Shown: positions 44,877-54,175, counted from the stretch's first letter. The stretch: DNA of 64,000 nucleotides from Promethearchaeia archaeon (GCA_029856155.1 JAHQWL010000088.1:25459-89458), one strand, 5' to 3'. Notes: generated from the letters alone by a model not told the origin. A program made the numbers and translations.

Positions 44877-45732
44877 GGAATTAAGTAATATTAAAAAACC
44901 AATTATAGAATATAACGAACGAAAATATATCTTTTCTATTAGATCTTTAATTTTGTTCGCTATAGGAGCACCACTATCGGCATATCTTATATATATTTTC
45001 TTTGATTGGGAAGCTCAATTTTGGCTTCATGAGATTGTTGTAAAGCAGACGGTATATTTCTTGAATCTTTTTTTTAATATGGGTGCAGAAGCGCAATTTG
45101 CTCCAAGTGGAATATATCATTGGAAGTTTGCTATACCTGGGAAAACACCTATATATTTTGAAACTTTTTGTACAGGCATTCAAGCAATCTGTATTTTTGC
45201 AGGAATCATCATATTTACACCCCACAGTCAAGATTCAGCCGCAAAAGAAGATATTGTATGGCGGAAAACAAAAGCCCTCATAGTCTCATCAGTTATCTTT
45301 TATGTTGTGAACATAATACGAATGTTAATTCAAATTGAATTATATTATATTGGGTATGATTGGAATGATATACATGTATCAATAAGTGCCGCTTCTTCGT
45401 TTATTGCAGCAATTATTGTTTTATTGATGCATAAATGGATTCCAGAATTTATTTTATCAATAATTTATACTGGAACCCTTGTAAGTGAACCTATAAAGGT
45501 AAAAAGAAAGAAAAAAGTAAAAGAAATGGTGGAAAAAGTGAACAAAGCTGAATTAAAATTAATGCGAAAAATTTTAAGGATGGATAAAAAAACTTATTTA
45601 CGTGAAATGTCTACTTGGTCAGAAGAGTTTGGTTATATAATTGACGGGAATTACTTAACAATTCCCCCGGAAAAAGTTTCAAATTTTATTGAATTATTAA
45701 TGTTGGATAAACCTTTTAAGAAAAATAATTAG
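44863..45732 (+). CDS. Archaeosortase/exosortase-family transpeptidase with cytosolic tail
   Basis: A 289-residue membrane enzyme. The three catalytic residues of the family are at C103 (FETFCTGIQA), R153 (VVNIIRML) and H171 (NDIHVSISAASS), spread over about five to six helices. It should cleave a C-terminal sorting signal of secreted proteins and attach them to a lipid at the outer face. After residue 200 comes a basic linker and a roughly 70-residue soluble domain (EEFGYIIDGNYLTIPPEKV) resembling small helical domains seen in other Asgard proteins. ATG at 44863 follows AGAAGGGG; ATG at 44842 would add seven residues. Confidence 0.85.
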   Translation: MRKFKELSNIKKPIIEYNERKYIFSIRSLILFAIGAPLSAYLIYIFFDWEAQFWLHEIVVKQTVYFLNLFFNMGAEAQFAPSGIYHWKFAIPGKTPIYFETFCTGIQAICIFAGIIIFTPHSQDSAAKEDIVWRKTKALIVSSVIFYVVNIIRMLIQIELYYIGYDWNDIHVSISAASSFIAAIIVLLMHKWIPEFILSIIYTGTLVSEPIKVKRKKKVKEMVEKVNKAELKLMRKILRMDKKTYLREMSTWSEEFGYIIDGNYLTIPPEKVSNFIELLMLDKPFKKNN

Positions 45733-45790
45733 AATATAATAACGTTTTTTCACTATAAAAACATAATAATAAGAAATTTTTGATTGAATT

Positions 45791-46693
45791 ATGTTAGAGT
45801 TTGAATCTGAACAAAAAATAGTCCAAATTGGTAATATTAAATTAGGTGGTCAACCAGGGGAAAATCCTATTGTTATGATCGGAACTGTTTTTTATGCAAA
45901 GCATGCTGCGCTATTGGATGAAAAGACAGGTAAAATCGATAAAAATCTTATTGAACGAGAATTAAATGAATTTACAGAATTAATTGAAGATACTCAACTA
46001 CAAGGAATAATTGATGTTGTAGGATCATATCCAGAAGCACTTGTAAAGGAATGTGAATTTATTGCAAATAATGTAGAATATCCCTTTTTGGTTGATGGAT
46101 TGAATGATTCCTCAAGAGTTCCAGCAATGCAAAGATTACAAGAAATCGGCTTATTAGATAGAGCCATATTGAACAGCATTGATGAAAATACTACTGATGA
46201 AAACTTAAAGCGTTTAAAGGAAATTGGAGTTAAAAATGCTGTGCTACTAACATTTGGAAATAGGTATATCTTTCCAAAGCAGAAGTTGAAATTCTTAGAA
46301 GAGACATTAATCCCTAAGGCTAAAAAGGCGAATATTGATAATTGTATTGTGGATACAGCTGTATTAGATTTACCCTCAATTTCAATCAATTTTGAAACAA
46401 GCGGATTGGTTAAAAAAGAATTGGGGTTACCAACTGGATTTGCTCCAGCTAATGCGATTTATGGGTGGAGTTTTGCTAAAAAGTATGGTGAAAATGCTAG
46501 ATGCGGGGCTATAGCATCAATAATGACCTATTGCGCTTCTGCTCCTAGTGATTTTATTTTGTTTGGCCCATTAAAATTCGCAAAATGTATTATACCTGCA
46601 ATTTCTTTAATTTCTGGAGTCAATTCTTATTACAGAAAAAGGATTTTAAGAAAAAAAATATATGAGAGATCGCCTTTAAAAACAATATTTTAA
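45791..46693 (+). CDS. MtrH-family tetrahydromethanopterin/folate methyltransferase subunit
   Basis: A 300-residue TIM-barrel methyltransferase resembling MtrH, which moves methyl groups between tetrahydromethanopterin and a corrinoid protein. Markers: IVQIGNIKLGGQPGENP at the N terminus, IGTVFYAKHAALLDEKTGKI, FLVDGLNDSSRVPAMQR and GLPTGFAPANAIYGW. The other Mtr subunits are not in the window, so it probably acts with a separate corrinoid protein, as in non-methanogenic archaea with a Wood-Ljungdahl pathway. It overlaps the convergent GTPase gene by four bases. Confidence 0.88.
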   Translation: MLEFESEQKIVQIGNIKLGGQPGENPIVMIGTVFYAKHAALLDEKTGKIDKNLIERELNEFTELIEDTQLQGIIDVVGSYPEALVKECEFIANNVEYPFLVDGLNDSSRVPAMQRLQEIGLLDRAILNSIDENTTDENLKRLKEIGVKNAVLLTFGNRYIFPKQKLKFLEETLIPKAKKANIDNCIVDTAVLDLPSISINFETSGLVKKELGLPTGFAPANAIYGWSFAKKYGENARCGAIASIMTYCASAPSDFILFGPLKFAKCIIPAISLISGVNSYYRKRILRKKIYERSPLKTIF

Positions 46694-48192
46694 GCAATAT
46701 ACCTCAAAAGTAAATCTTGAGTGTATTTTAAGAATCCTGGCAATTCTTCATTAATTTTATCTTTTTTATTCTCATTATCTACTAAAAATAAGAGGAACAT
46801 ATAGTTTTCTTCAATTTGAATTCTTTTAATAAAAATTATTGTATTTGAAACACTGAATAGAGCTTCATTTTGTTGTAATGCTTTAAATTTTGAAAATATT
46901 TTAAATAAAACTGTGAATTGAGGTGCTGAAACTTCAAATACATTCATAACTTCTGATTTAGGGATTTTGGTTATTTTGATTGCTTTTTTACTATAATAAT
47001 CTGCTAAAACCAAGCCATCAAGACTTAATAATAGAGTTAAATAAGTATCTGTCATTATAGAAAAATTTTTAAGGTTATGATTAATCAGATCTCTATTAGG
47101 GCTTAATTTTGAGATACCTGAAGAAAATGCTCGTAAAATTGTAATTATTTGGAAGATACTTGTAGTGTATGTTTCAACAGAGTCATCTTGGCTAATTTTT
47201 CTTAACTTTGTTCTGATAAATTCGATATTTTCTTTAATCTCTCCAGTATTTAAGATATCAGAATCTCCTTTTGATAATATATACACTATTGGTGTATTTT
47301 GATTGAATCCTTTTATAACACTCTTAAGATTTTGAAGATATTCAATACCTTCATCAAATCTAGCTTTATCTTTAATATCGATAAAATAAAATAAAAGATC
47401 CGCCTCATATAGATAGATTTCAGCTTTGTTAATGTATTTTTCTCGAAATTTTCTCTGCCCTCCTAAATCCCAAAGAAAGATTGTAGCCCCTAATGCTTCA
47501 ATAGATTTTATACTTGCTCCTGCTGTGGGTTTAAGACCGATCAGTTTACTATATTTACGATCTATAGATAATAAAAAACTAGTTTTACCTGAATTATCCA
47601 ACCCAGCAAATAAAATCTTCATCTTCCTATGAGTAGTAATTGGAGTTGAAGGATTTTTCTCAATTTCTATTAATTCTGTTAAAAGTTCTTGGAAAGATTC
47701 TTCAACATTTTCACGTGGAGGGTAAGAATCAAGCATTTTTTTATCAAAAATTTTGAAAAATTCAGTAACTACGGGTTTAATTCGATTTATATTATTATAT
47801 AAAAAGCTTCGGCTTTTTTCTTCTGCTAGTATCGAAAATGCAGTTGGAATTGGATGATCTTTGGAGTCTGTCCTAATAAAATGAAAATATGTAAGAGAAG
47901 TTGTGTTAAAATCAGGATATGGTAAAATAGCAAAATATTGAATTTTTGTGATATCTTTTTCTTCTAAAACAATCTTATCACTAATAAAAAGGCTTAGATT
48001 TTTTATGGAAATTTGAGTAATGTCTCTGTATGTTAAAATAAGATTGCCTTGGACTCTTGATTTTTTGGCAAGTTCTTCAAATTCTTTCTCAGTAACATAA
48101 TTAGGGAAACAGTAAATTGGGGTTGGACCCAGCTCTCCAAAAACACTGAGGACGAATCCCTTTATAATTGAAGATTTAAGTAATTCTTCCAT
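46690..48192 (-). CDS. Longin-like/Arf-type GTPase/C-terminal domain protein 1
   Basis: A 500-residue three-part protein. Residues 1-150 are longin-like (IIKGFVLSVFGELGPTPIYC, IQYFAILPYPDFNTTSLTYF). The G domain (190-375) is Arf/Rag-like with G1 GLDNSGKTS (197-205), PTAGA (222-226) and G3 WDLGGQ (241-246). Its G4 reads LSKGDSD, so the usual Asn of NKxD is a serine. The last 130 residues form a second longin/roadblock-like sheet (TDTYLTLLLSLDGLVLADYY). Same plan as the gene at 56140. Weak guanine specificity or a structural role is possible because of the altered G4. Confidence 0.8.
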   Translation of the reverse strand: MEELLKSSIIKGFVLSVFGELGPTPIYCFPNYVTEKEFEELAKKSRVQGNLILTYRDITQISIKNLSLFISDKIVLEEKDITKIQYFAILPYPDFNTTSLTYFHFIRTDSKDHPIPTAFSILAEEKSRSFLYNNINRIKPVVTEFFKIFDKKMLDSYPPRENVEESFQELLTELIEIEKNPSTPITTHRKMKILFAGLDNSGKTSFLLSIDRKYSKLIGLKPTAGASIKSIEALGATIFLWDLGGQRKFREKYINKAEIYLYEADLLFYFIDIKDKARFDEGIEYLQNLKSVIKGFNQNTPIVYILSKGDSDILNTGEIKENIEFIRTKLRKISQDDSVETYTTSIFQIITILRAFSSGISKLSPNRDLINHNLKNFSIMTDTYLTLLLSLDGLVLADYYSKKAIKITKIPKSEVMNVFEVSAPQFTVLFKIFSKFKALQQNEALFSVSNTIIFIKRIQIEENYMFLLFLVDNENKKDKINEELPGFLKYTQDLLLRYIA

Positions 48193-48286
48193 TATTTTAT
48201 ATAATCATTTTTTTATTTTAAGTTTAAAACTTCTTAAATTATTTTAAGCAAATTTAATTATTAATAGCTTTATATTTAAATCATAA

Positions 48287-49249
48287 ATGTTTCTTAAAAA
48301 AATCGCGGAAAGCATTAGAAATAACCAAAATATCATAGAAAAGAAAGAAATTAACCCCATTGTACAATATATAGATAAAAATTCCTTTAAGAGCTCTAAA
48401 GTATTTCGTGATATAGGTGAAGATTCTGCTGCGATAAATAATAATGAAAAGTTAACTTTAATTACAACTGATAGAATAAAAACATCATTTATCGAAAATT
48501 TTCCATTTGGGGCGGGATTTAGTTCTATTTTAGTTAGTATTGATGATATTTATGCATGTGGAGGGATCCCATTAGCCGCTACTATAATTTTATCTATTAA
48601 AGAGCCAGGGATTTTTACTGAGTTACTAAAAGGAATTTGTGAAGGTTCAAAAAAATTCCAAGTTCCAATCATTAGAGGTCATACAAATGTTAATAGTGAA
48701 TGTTATGAATTAAGTTCCACAATGATTGGAGAAATAAAAAAAGAAAATTATATATCTGCTGGTAATGCTCAATTATCTGATAATATTATTTTAGCCGTTG
48801 ATTTTGATGGAAAAGTAGGAAAGGCTAGTAAATTTTATTATGATACTACAACATTTAAATCTTCAGAAGACGTTCTCAAAAAAAGAAAAGCTATGAATGT
48901 TATTGCCGAAAAACATTTAGTTAATGCCTCCAAGGATGTTTCGAATGGGGGGATATTTGGAACTTTATTACAAATGATCAAATATTCAAGTGTAGGTGCT
49001 GATGTCAATATTAATAAAATTATAATCCCTCCAAAATTAATTGAACAAAATTATAAAATAGAAACATATATTAAAATGTACCTAACAACCTCATATATTC
49101 TTACAGCATCTAAGAGTAATTGTAATCGGGTAATAGAAATATTTAATGAATATGGACTAGAAGCCCAGGTTATAGGAAAAATCATTAAAGAAAAAAATCT
49201 TTTGAGAATAAACAATAGTAAAGAAACAATTGATGTAATAAGATTTTAA
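48287..49249 (+). CDS. AIR-synthase-related protein (methanogenesis marker 2-like)
   Basis: A 320-residue PurM-like ATP-binding protein. GEDSAAINNNEKLTLITTDR near residue 43, SSILVSIDDIYACGGIPLA and ASKDVSNGGIFGTLLQM follow the AIR synthase/selenophosphate synthase pattern. The overall match is to the group often called methanogenesis marker protein 2, found in methanogens and some relatives. A glycine-rich KDVSNGG motif binds phosphate. It lies near the MtrH gene, so a role in C1 or tetrahydromethanopterin metabolism is plausible. Substrate unknown. Confidence 0.75.
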   Translation: MFLKKIAESIRNNQNIIEKKEINPIVQYIDKNSFKSSKVFRDIGEDSAAINNNEKLTLITTDRIKTSFIENFPFGAGFSSILVSIDDIYACGGIPLAATIILSIKEPGIFTELLKGICEGSKKFQVPIIRGHTNVNSECYELSSTMIGEIKKENYISAGNAQLSDNIILAVDFDGKVGKASKFYYDTTTFKSSEDVLKKRKAMNVIAEKHLVNASKDVSNGGIFGTLLQMIKYSSVGADVNINKIIIPPKLIEQNYKIETYIKMYLTTSYILTASKSNCNRVIEIFNEYGLEAQVIGKIIKEKNLLRINNSKETIDVIRF

Positions 49250-49265
49250 GCATCTTTGGTTAATC

Positions 49266-49975
49266 TTAGATAAGGGTTGAATGACACGAGCTACAAAATT
49301 TACGAGTGGCATCGTTTACGGCTCCACACGTTTGACAAATGATTTTAGTTGATCTTTTCTCTTTTCTTTCAGCTGCTTTTTCTGCTTTAAATTTTGCTAA
49401 TTTTTCCGAGACTTCTCTTACTTCTTTTTCTTTAGCTTCTCTTTCTGCTTTTCTTATAGCTTCTTCTTCTGCTCTTTCTTTAGCTAATTCTTCTGCTCTT
49501 TCTTTAGCTTCTTTTTCTCTCCTTTTCTTTCTTCCTTTTCTCTAGCTTATCTTTCTGCTCTTTCTTTAGCTTCTCTTTCTGCTCTTTCTCTAGCTTCTTT
49601 TTCTGCTTTTTCTCTAGCTTCTTTTTCTCTCACTTCTCTTTCCACTTTTTCTTTAGCTTCTCTTTCTGCTCTTTCTTTGGCTTCTTTCTCTCTCACTTCT
49701 CTTTCTACTTTCTCTCTAGCATCTCTTTCTATTCTCTCTTGTTCTTTCTTTTCTTTTCTTTGTTCCATTTTAAATTTAACTTTTTCTTTACTTTCTCCAA
49801 CTCTGTCTTTTAGCTTTGATGCAAATTTACCCAAACTATCTTTTGTACCACCTAATTTACCTTTTAATTTTGATTTACCAGTAGTTTCAGTTTTTTCTTC
49901 CTTTTCTTCTGAATTTTCTGAAACATTATCAGTATCTTTTTTATTATTTATTTCATTCATTTGGATTTGTACCAT
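49266..49975 (-). pseudogene. Coiled-coil protein with C-terminal zinc ribbon, frame-disrupted
   Basis: From ATG at 49975 (or 49960) the frame has an acidic/Lys-rich start and a long Glu/Arg/Lys coiled coil, and stops at 49547. The same coiled-coil style continues in another frame (KERAEELAKERAEEEA) and ends with KIICQTCGAVNDATRKFCSS followed by CHSTLI, a zinc ribbon. Joining the parts needs two changes: a TAA (49547-49549) reverting to a sense codon and one missing base near 49524 in an A-rich run. The repeats make sequencing or assembly error possible. The ribbon resembles the N-terminal one of the 51974 protein. Intact, it would be about 236 residues. Confidence 0.65.
49595..49720 (-). repeat. 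Two 63-base tandem repeats in the coiled coil
   Basis: Residues 86-106 (AREKVEREVREKEAKERAER plus E) and 107-127 (AKEKVEREVREKEAREKAEK plus E) are 21-residue tandem units in a Lys/Glu/Arg helix. At DNA level these are 63-base repeats rich in GAA, AGA and GCT codons. Slippage between them may explain the frame damage that follows. Confidence 0.75.
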
Positions 49976-50107
49976 TTAATTAGTTTTATTAGATAAGATT
50001 AATATCGACTAGAATAGTATTTTATTTTTATTATTTTGCTTAAGCATAATTCAGTGTTTAAAAATATTTGAAATTTTTTAAAAATACGAAATCGGAGTAT
50101 AAGAAAT

Positions 50108-50629
50108 ATGTTTGTTGATATTAAAAATGAATTTAAAGGCATTATTTCTGTAATTGGAGCTAGTGATATTGATACAAAAACAGAGGAAATCACTTTTGAA
50201 ATTGGACGTTTACTTGCTCAAAACAAATTTATTGTCGCCTGTGGAGGGCTTTCTGGAGTAATGGAAGCTGTTTGCAGAGGAGCAAAAGAAGAAAATGGAT
50301 TAACTATTGGAATAATTCCTCATGTAGAAAAATCGATGGCAAATAAATACATTGATATTGTTATTCCATGTCCATTTTCACAGGCAAGAAATATTGTTGT
50401 TGTTCTCTGCGGAGATGCTTGCTTAGCTATTAGTGGCAAAGCAGGTACGTTATCTGAAATTTGCTTTGCTTGGATTTATCAAAAGCCAATTTTAGCGCTG
50501 ACTAGCGTCAAAGGATGGTCTTCAAAAATAGCAAATCAGAAATTAGACGATAGGAGACTTGATATGGTTTATGGTGTTGAGACCCCCCTAGAAGCTATTA
50601 CGAAAATAAAAGAATTACTTAATAAATAA
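50108..50629 (+). CDS. LOG-family/TIGR00725-type nucleotide-binding protein
   Basis: A 173-residue Rossmann-like protein. ISVIGASDIDTKTEEITFEI opens; VACGGLSGVMEAVCRGAKEE binds phosphate, and the later motif SGKAGTLSEICFAW corresponds to the family's GG-x-GTxxE. It fits the TIGR00725 branch, whose members are related to cytokinin-activating LOG phosphoribohydrolases but are of unproven activity. The normally paired glycine before GTLSE is KA here. It stands alone with an ATG start. Confidence 0.8.
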   Translation: MFVDIKNEFKGIISVIGASDIDTKTEEITFEIGRLLAQNKFIVACGGLSGVMEAVCRGAKEENGLTIGIIPHVEKSMANKYIDIVIPCPFSQARNIVVVLCGDACLAISGKAGTLSEICFAWIYQKPILALTSVKGWSSKIANQKLDDRRLDMVYGVETPLEAITKIKELLNK

Positions 50630-50796
50630 TATGTAAATTTTTTCTCTTTTTGATTATAGAAATTATATTTATATAGGTATTTTTACAAGATATTAAATAA
50701 TGGAAAATCTAAAATAGCATGCTTAAATTTATTATCTTACAAAAAGAATATATTTATATTTAAATTATTTTTATAAGTTTAAAGGTGAAATACACT

Positions 50797-51765
50797 TTGG
50801 AAAAGAATCTTAAACAATCAATTTTATACTTGAAAAAGGAAGAACCCCCCAAACCTGAAATTTCAAAAATTCTATTCACTGGCCTTGATGAAGCAGGAAA
50901 GACAAGTATTATTCTCGCCCTTCAAAGAGAATTTTCTAAAATTGCAATTCTTTCTCCAACTCGAGGAGCTCAGAAAAGAATATTTGATTTTCTTGGTAAA
51001 GAAATATCAGAATGGGACCTAGGAGGTCAATTAAGTTACAGAATTGCCTATTTAAAGAATCCTGGTAAATATTTCGAAGGAACTGAAATTGCCATTTATG
51101 TAATTGATATCCAAAATAAACCTCGAATACCTGAAGCTATAAGTTATTTTAAAGACGTATTAGAGCAGTTTAAAAAATTAGAAATAAAACCCCCAATATA
51201 TGTGTTTCTTCATAAATATGATCCCGCATTAAGGAGAAGTGCACAAAATGAAATGGAATCATTAATAATCGATATAAAAGATAAACTTAGAGCTACTGAA
51301 TATAAGGAATTATATTATTATGAAACGTCCATTTATGATTTTGGCTCCATTATTACTGCTATGTCTGAAATCCTTTTAAGCTTATATCCAAAATCAGAAT
51401 TAATCGAAAAAACTATTGTAGAATTTGCTAAGAAAGTTGACTCAGAAGGAGTTGTTATAATTGATGATAATTCTCTTATAATTGGATCCTATTATAAGGA
51501 TGATGAAACCAAACATCTGCTGACAGCTAGCACGCCTTATTTTTTAACACTTAATGATTCATTCCAGTACACTGGTGTATCAGAAGATAGATTTGAAAGT
51601 AGAATGATAGTCCAAAGATTTGGTAAAAATTTCATATTTAAACAAATCACACTAAAGAAAGATTCAGATCCATACTATCTTATACTTTTAAAGGAAGATC
51701 CCGTTTTTCATAAAGAAGATCTTGAATCTTTCGCAAATTTATTAAAGGAGATTCTTTACAAATAG
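50797..51765 (+). CDS. Rag/Gtr-like GTPase with C-terminal longin/roadblock-fold domain
   Basis: A 322-residue protein. G1 GLDEAGKTS (29-37), the switch segment SPTRGAQKRIFDF, G3 WDLGGQ (73-78) and G4 HKYD (139-142) are those of Rag/Gtr-type proteins, which carry HKxD instead of NKxD. Residues about 210-320 form a beta-rich longin/roadblock-like domain (DSEGVVIIDDNSLIIGSYY). In eukaryotic RagA/C the G domain is likewise followed by a roadblock-fold domain that forms dimers and binds Ragulator. TTG at 50797, eight bases after GGTGA, is the likely start; the ORF can be read four residues earlier from GTG. A zinc-ribbon/roadblock protein gene follows 208 bases later. Confidence 0.85.
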   Translation: MEKNLKQSILYLKKEEPPKPEISKILFTGLDEAGKTSIILALQREFSKIAILSPTRGAQKRIFDFLGKEISEWDLGGQLSYRIAYLKNPGKYFEGTEIAIYVIDIQNKPRIPEAISYFKDVLEQFKKLEIKPPIYVFLHKYDPALRRSAQNEMESLIIDIKDKLRATEYKELYYYETSIYDFGSIITAMSEILLSLYPKSELIEKTIVEFAKKVDSEGVVIIDDNSLIIGSYYKDDETKHLLTASTPYFLTLNDSFQYTGVSEDRFESRMIVQRFGKNFIFKQITLKKDSDPYYLILLKEDPVFHKEDLESFANLLKEILYK

Positions 51766-51973
51766 ATTATTCTAATTCTTTTCATTTCCTACTAAAAAGG
51801 TTTTACCTTCATTTTATAATTACCAACATTAATAAAATTAAATTTTTATTTATATTTTATATTATTAAAAACAAAAAATCTAACTTCATTATTAGATCTA
51901 AAGAATCTTTTCGTTAGTTAAATACAAAGATAGAGAAAATTAATTAAACTTATCTGGAAGTGGAAATACCTCA

Positions 51974-53056
51974 TTGATTATATGTCAGAATTGTGGTACT
52001 ACAAATAATGAAAATGTCAATCGCGTCTGTAGAACGTGTGGTGCCTTATTACCAGTTCCAATAAAGCATCATAAACCCATAGATCAAAAAACTGGGAAAG
52101 AAAAGAAAAAAGAAAAAAAAAAAGCTGAAAAACCCGCAAAAGTATCAATTGAAACTGAGAAGAAGAAAGAAGAAAAATTAGATTTACATGAAATTCCTAA
52201 AGAACCAGAGATACGAGAGAATCAAATGAAGTTGCAAGAAATTCCTCCATCATCTAATAACATATTAGAAAGTAGTTCCTTAAGAGAAAATGGTTCTAGC
52301 TTAGAAGAAAGTGAATCAAAAGGCTTACAAGAAATTACTCCGCAACCTTTTAAAGGTTCTATTTTTAATTCTCAAAAGAATATGATATCCCCACCATCTC
52401 TACCTACTAGTTCTAAAGATGTTATTTCAGATGCTTTTTTAGAACTTAAAAATTCTGTTTTAGATAAAAATGATAAGAAATCTTCTGTTGAATTATCTCC
52501 AATCCCAGTAGAGTCTAATGAAAGTGATGCAGCTGTTTTAAAACAAAAACGATTAGAAAAGGATATGACTGAGGTGTTAGGATTTCTTTCTAAAAAAATT
52601 TCGGTTAAAAAATTAGAAATTCCTAAGGTGAAACCCTCTTATCAAAAAGATCAAGAGGAAAAAATACCACCTGCTAGTATGAATGAAATTTTAAAGCAAC
52701 TATTGCAATTAGATTTAAATATTGAAGCATCAGCCATAATAAAAACTGATGGGGCTATATTGGCATCTGCGATATCCAGTAGAATTTCTGATTCTCTTTT
52801 TGCGACAGTTGGAATGAACCTTTCAATGATAGGAACTGATATAATAGAGGGATTAAATGCTGGTTTATTAAAATCAATTTCAGTTAGAGGAACTGAAGGT
52901 GTATTGGATTTAGCTCCAATCGATCAAAATAATCCTAATGTTAAAGATATGCTTTTAATATTGTTTTCTCATCCAAAAATTAAAAGCGGAATAATCGCTT
53001 TTGCTGTTCATATAGTAAAAAAGCAATTAAAGGAATATTTAGGGTTAAAACTATAA
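51974..53056 (+). CDS. Zinc-ribbon protein with C-terminal roadblock/LC7 domain
   Basis: A 360-residue protein. The N terminus MIICQNCGTTNNENVNRVCR followed by TCGALLP is a zinc ribbon with C4, C7, C19 and C22. Residues 30-235 are a low-complexity Lys/Glu/Ser linker. Residues 240-360 (MNEILKQLLQLDLNIEASAI, ILASAISSRISDSLFATVGM) form a roadblock/LC7 (MglB-like) domain. Roadblock proteins typically regulate small GTPases or scaffold them as in Ragulator. It directly follows a Rag-like GTPase gene on the same strand. Start TTG at 51974 is preceded by GGAAGTGGAAA. Confidence 0.85.
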   Translation: MIICQNCGTTNNENVNRVCRTCGALLPVPIKHHKPIDQKTGKEKKKEKKKAEKPAKVSIETEKKKEEKLDLHEIPKEPEIRENQMKLQEIPPSSNNILESSSLRENGSSLEESESKGLQEITPQPFKGSIFNSQKNMISPPSLPTSSKDVISDAFLELKNSVLDKNDKKSSVELSPIPVESNESDAAVLKQKRLEKDMTEVLGFLSKKISVKKLEIPKVKPSYQKDQEEKIPPASMNEILKQLLQLDLNIEASAIIKTDGAILASAISSRISDSLFATVGMNLSMIGTDIIEGLNAGLLKSISVRGTEGVLDLAPIDQNNPNVKDMLLILFSHPKIKSGIIAFAVHIVKKQLKEYLGLKL

Positions 53057-53085
53057 ATTTTATTTAAAATGGATTAATTATATTT

Positions 53086-53880
53086 TTAAAATAGACTTTT
53101 TTGTAGATTTATCTTATTGATTCGAAGAAATTTGAAATAGTGTAAATTTTTTTGTAATTCCTGTAAAAAGGAATTTAATTCATATATTGAAACTAGAGGA
53201 ATTTGATTATTATTTAATTTAATACTGTTGTCTTCAACAGTAACCATAAGAGGTATTAATAAAAATGGTAATTTCTTCCGTAAATTCAGGGTATTGCTTA
53301 ATAATTCTTGAATAAGGTTTGAAAATATTTCTGGATTTTTTTTTAATGCGATTGCTCTACGATATTGTAAAGCTGCTGCTTTATTGATAGCGCTAAATGA
53401 ATCTTTACGTTTCCATTGTTTTGCATCAATAAGTAATACAAAATTAGAAGATATGCCAATAATATCAATTTCATATCTTTTTTGGGACGTTTCTGATTTA
53501 AAAGATGATTTATCTGAAAATCTAAAATTCTTTTTGGTAAGATAATTGTTTTTTGAAAGGATTTCTTTTACAAGAATTTCAAAACCATCAAAATTTAAGA
53601 TCTCAGTCATTTTTCTAATATCTAGTTGTATTATATTAATAGCTTCTATAATAAACATAATTTTATTGACAACAAGATATTGAAGATAATTACCTTTCTT
53701 AAATGAAATAAAATTGAGACGTTCTACAATATTTCTTAGTTTATAATTATCAAGTTGTTTTAGAAATGGAATGTCTGATAGCTCACACCAAACTTCAATA
53801 ACAGTTCTATCAGTTTCTATTAAGAAATGATAGATTTGAATGCATAGTTGTCTTAATGATGCTTCCGTTAAATAGTCCAT
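53086..53880 (-). CDS. PD-(D/E)XK restriction-endonuclease-fold protein
   Basis: A 264-residue protein. The nuclease core is in the middle: FDGFEILVKEILSKNNYLTK, then YEIDIIGISSNFVLLIDAKQ followed by WKRKDS, giving the catalytic acid (D in EIDIIG) and the D-x-K of the motif (LIDAKQW). This is typical of Mrr- and Holliday-junction-nuclease-like families. The rest is helical. Archaeal homologues of this shape are often uncharacterised DNA-repair or restriction nucleases; no methyltransferase partner is near. It is convergent with the roadblock gene. Confidence 0.7.
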   Translation of the reverse strand: MDYLTEASLRQLCIQIYHFLIETDRTVIEVWCELSDIPFLKQLDNYKLRNIVERLNFISFKKGNYLQYLVVNKIMFIIEAINIIQLDIRKMTEILNFDGFEILVKEILSKNNYLTKKNFRFSDKSSFKSETSQKRYEIDIIGISSNFVLLIDAKQWKRKDSFSAINKAAALQYRRAIALKKNPEIFSNLIQELLSNTLNLRKKLPFLLIPLMVTVEDNSIKLNNNQIPLVSIYELNSFLQELQKNLHYFKFLRINKINLQKSLF

Positions 53881-54175
53881 AATTCTTGATAAATTGTAAA
53901 GTTAAAATAAGATACGGAGGGTATAAGAATTCTAAAAATTCTCTCGAGAATAAATATATTTATTGATTCCTATAAAATTAATTTTTAAATTTAGAGTTGA
54001 GAACGACAATAATCAGAAAAGCAATATTATGTAAATTTAATGTATTGGAACACATTTTCTTATTTGTATATTTTTAAATTTAATCAGTTAATAATTTTTT
54101 ATTTAAAATCTCTTAAATATTATAATTCAGTGAGTGTGTTTTTAATTAAAATAATAAAAAAAATACAAGATAAAT

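Noticed and set aside
49339..49545. Plus-strand frame rich in Ser, Phe, Leu and Ala
   Set aside because: It is the antisense of the zinc-ribbon/coiled-coil gene; the composition is the shadow of GAA/AGA/GCT codons.
49595..49720. Tandem repeats as a CRISPR array
   Set aside because: Repeats are contiguous, in frame with a coiled coil and have no spacers.
53930..53952. Small AT/GC dyad near TCTCGAGA before the NrdD-like gene
   Set aside because: Short dyad with almost no loop; chance occurrence is plausible and no regulator is adjacent.
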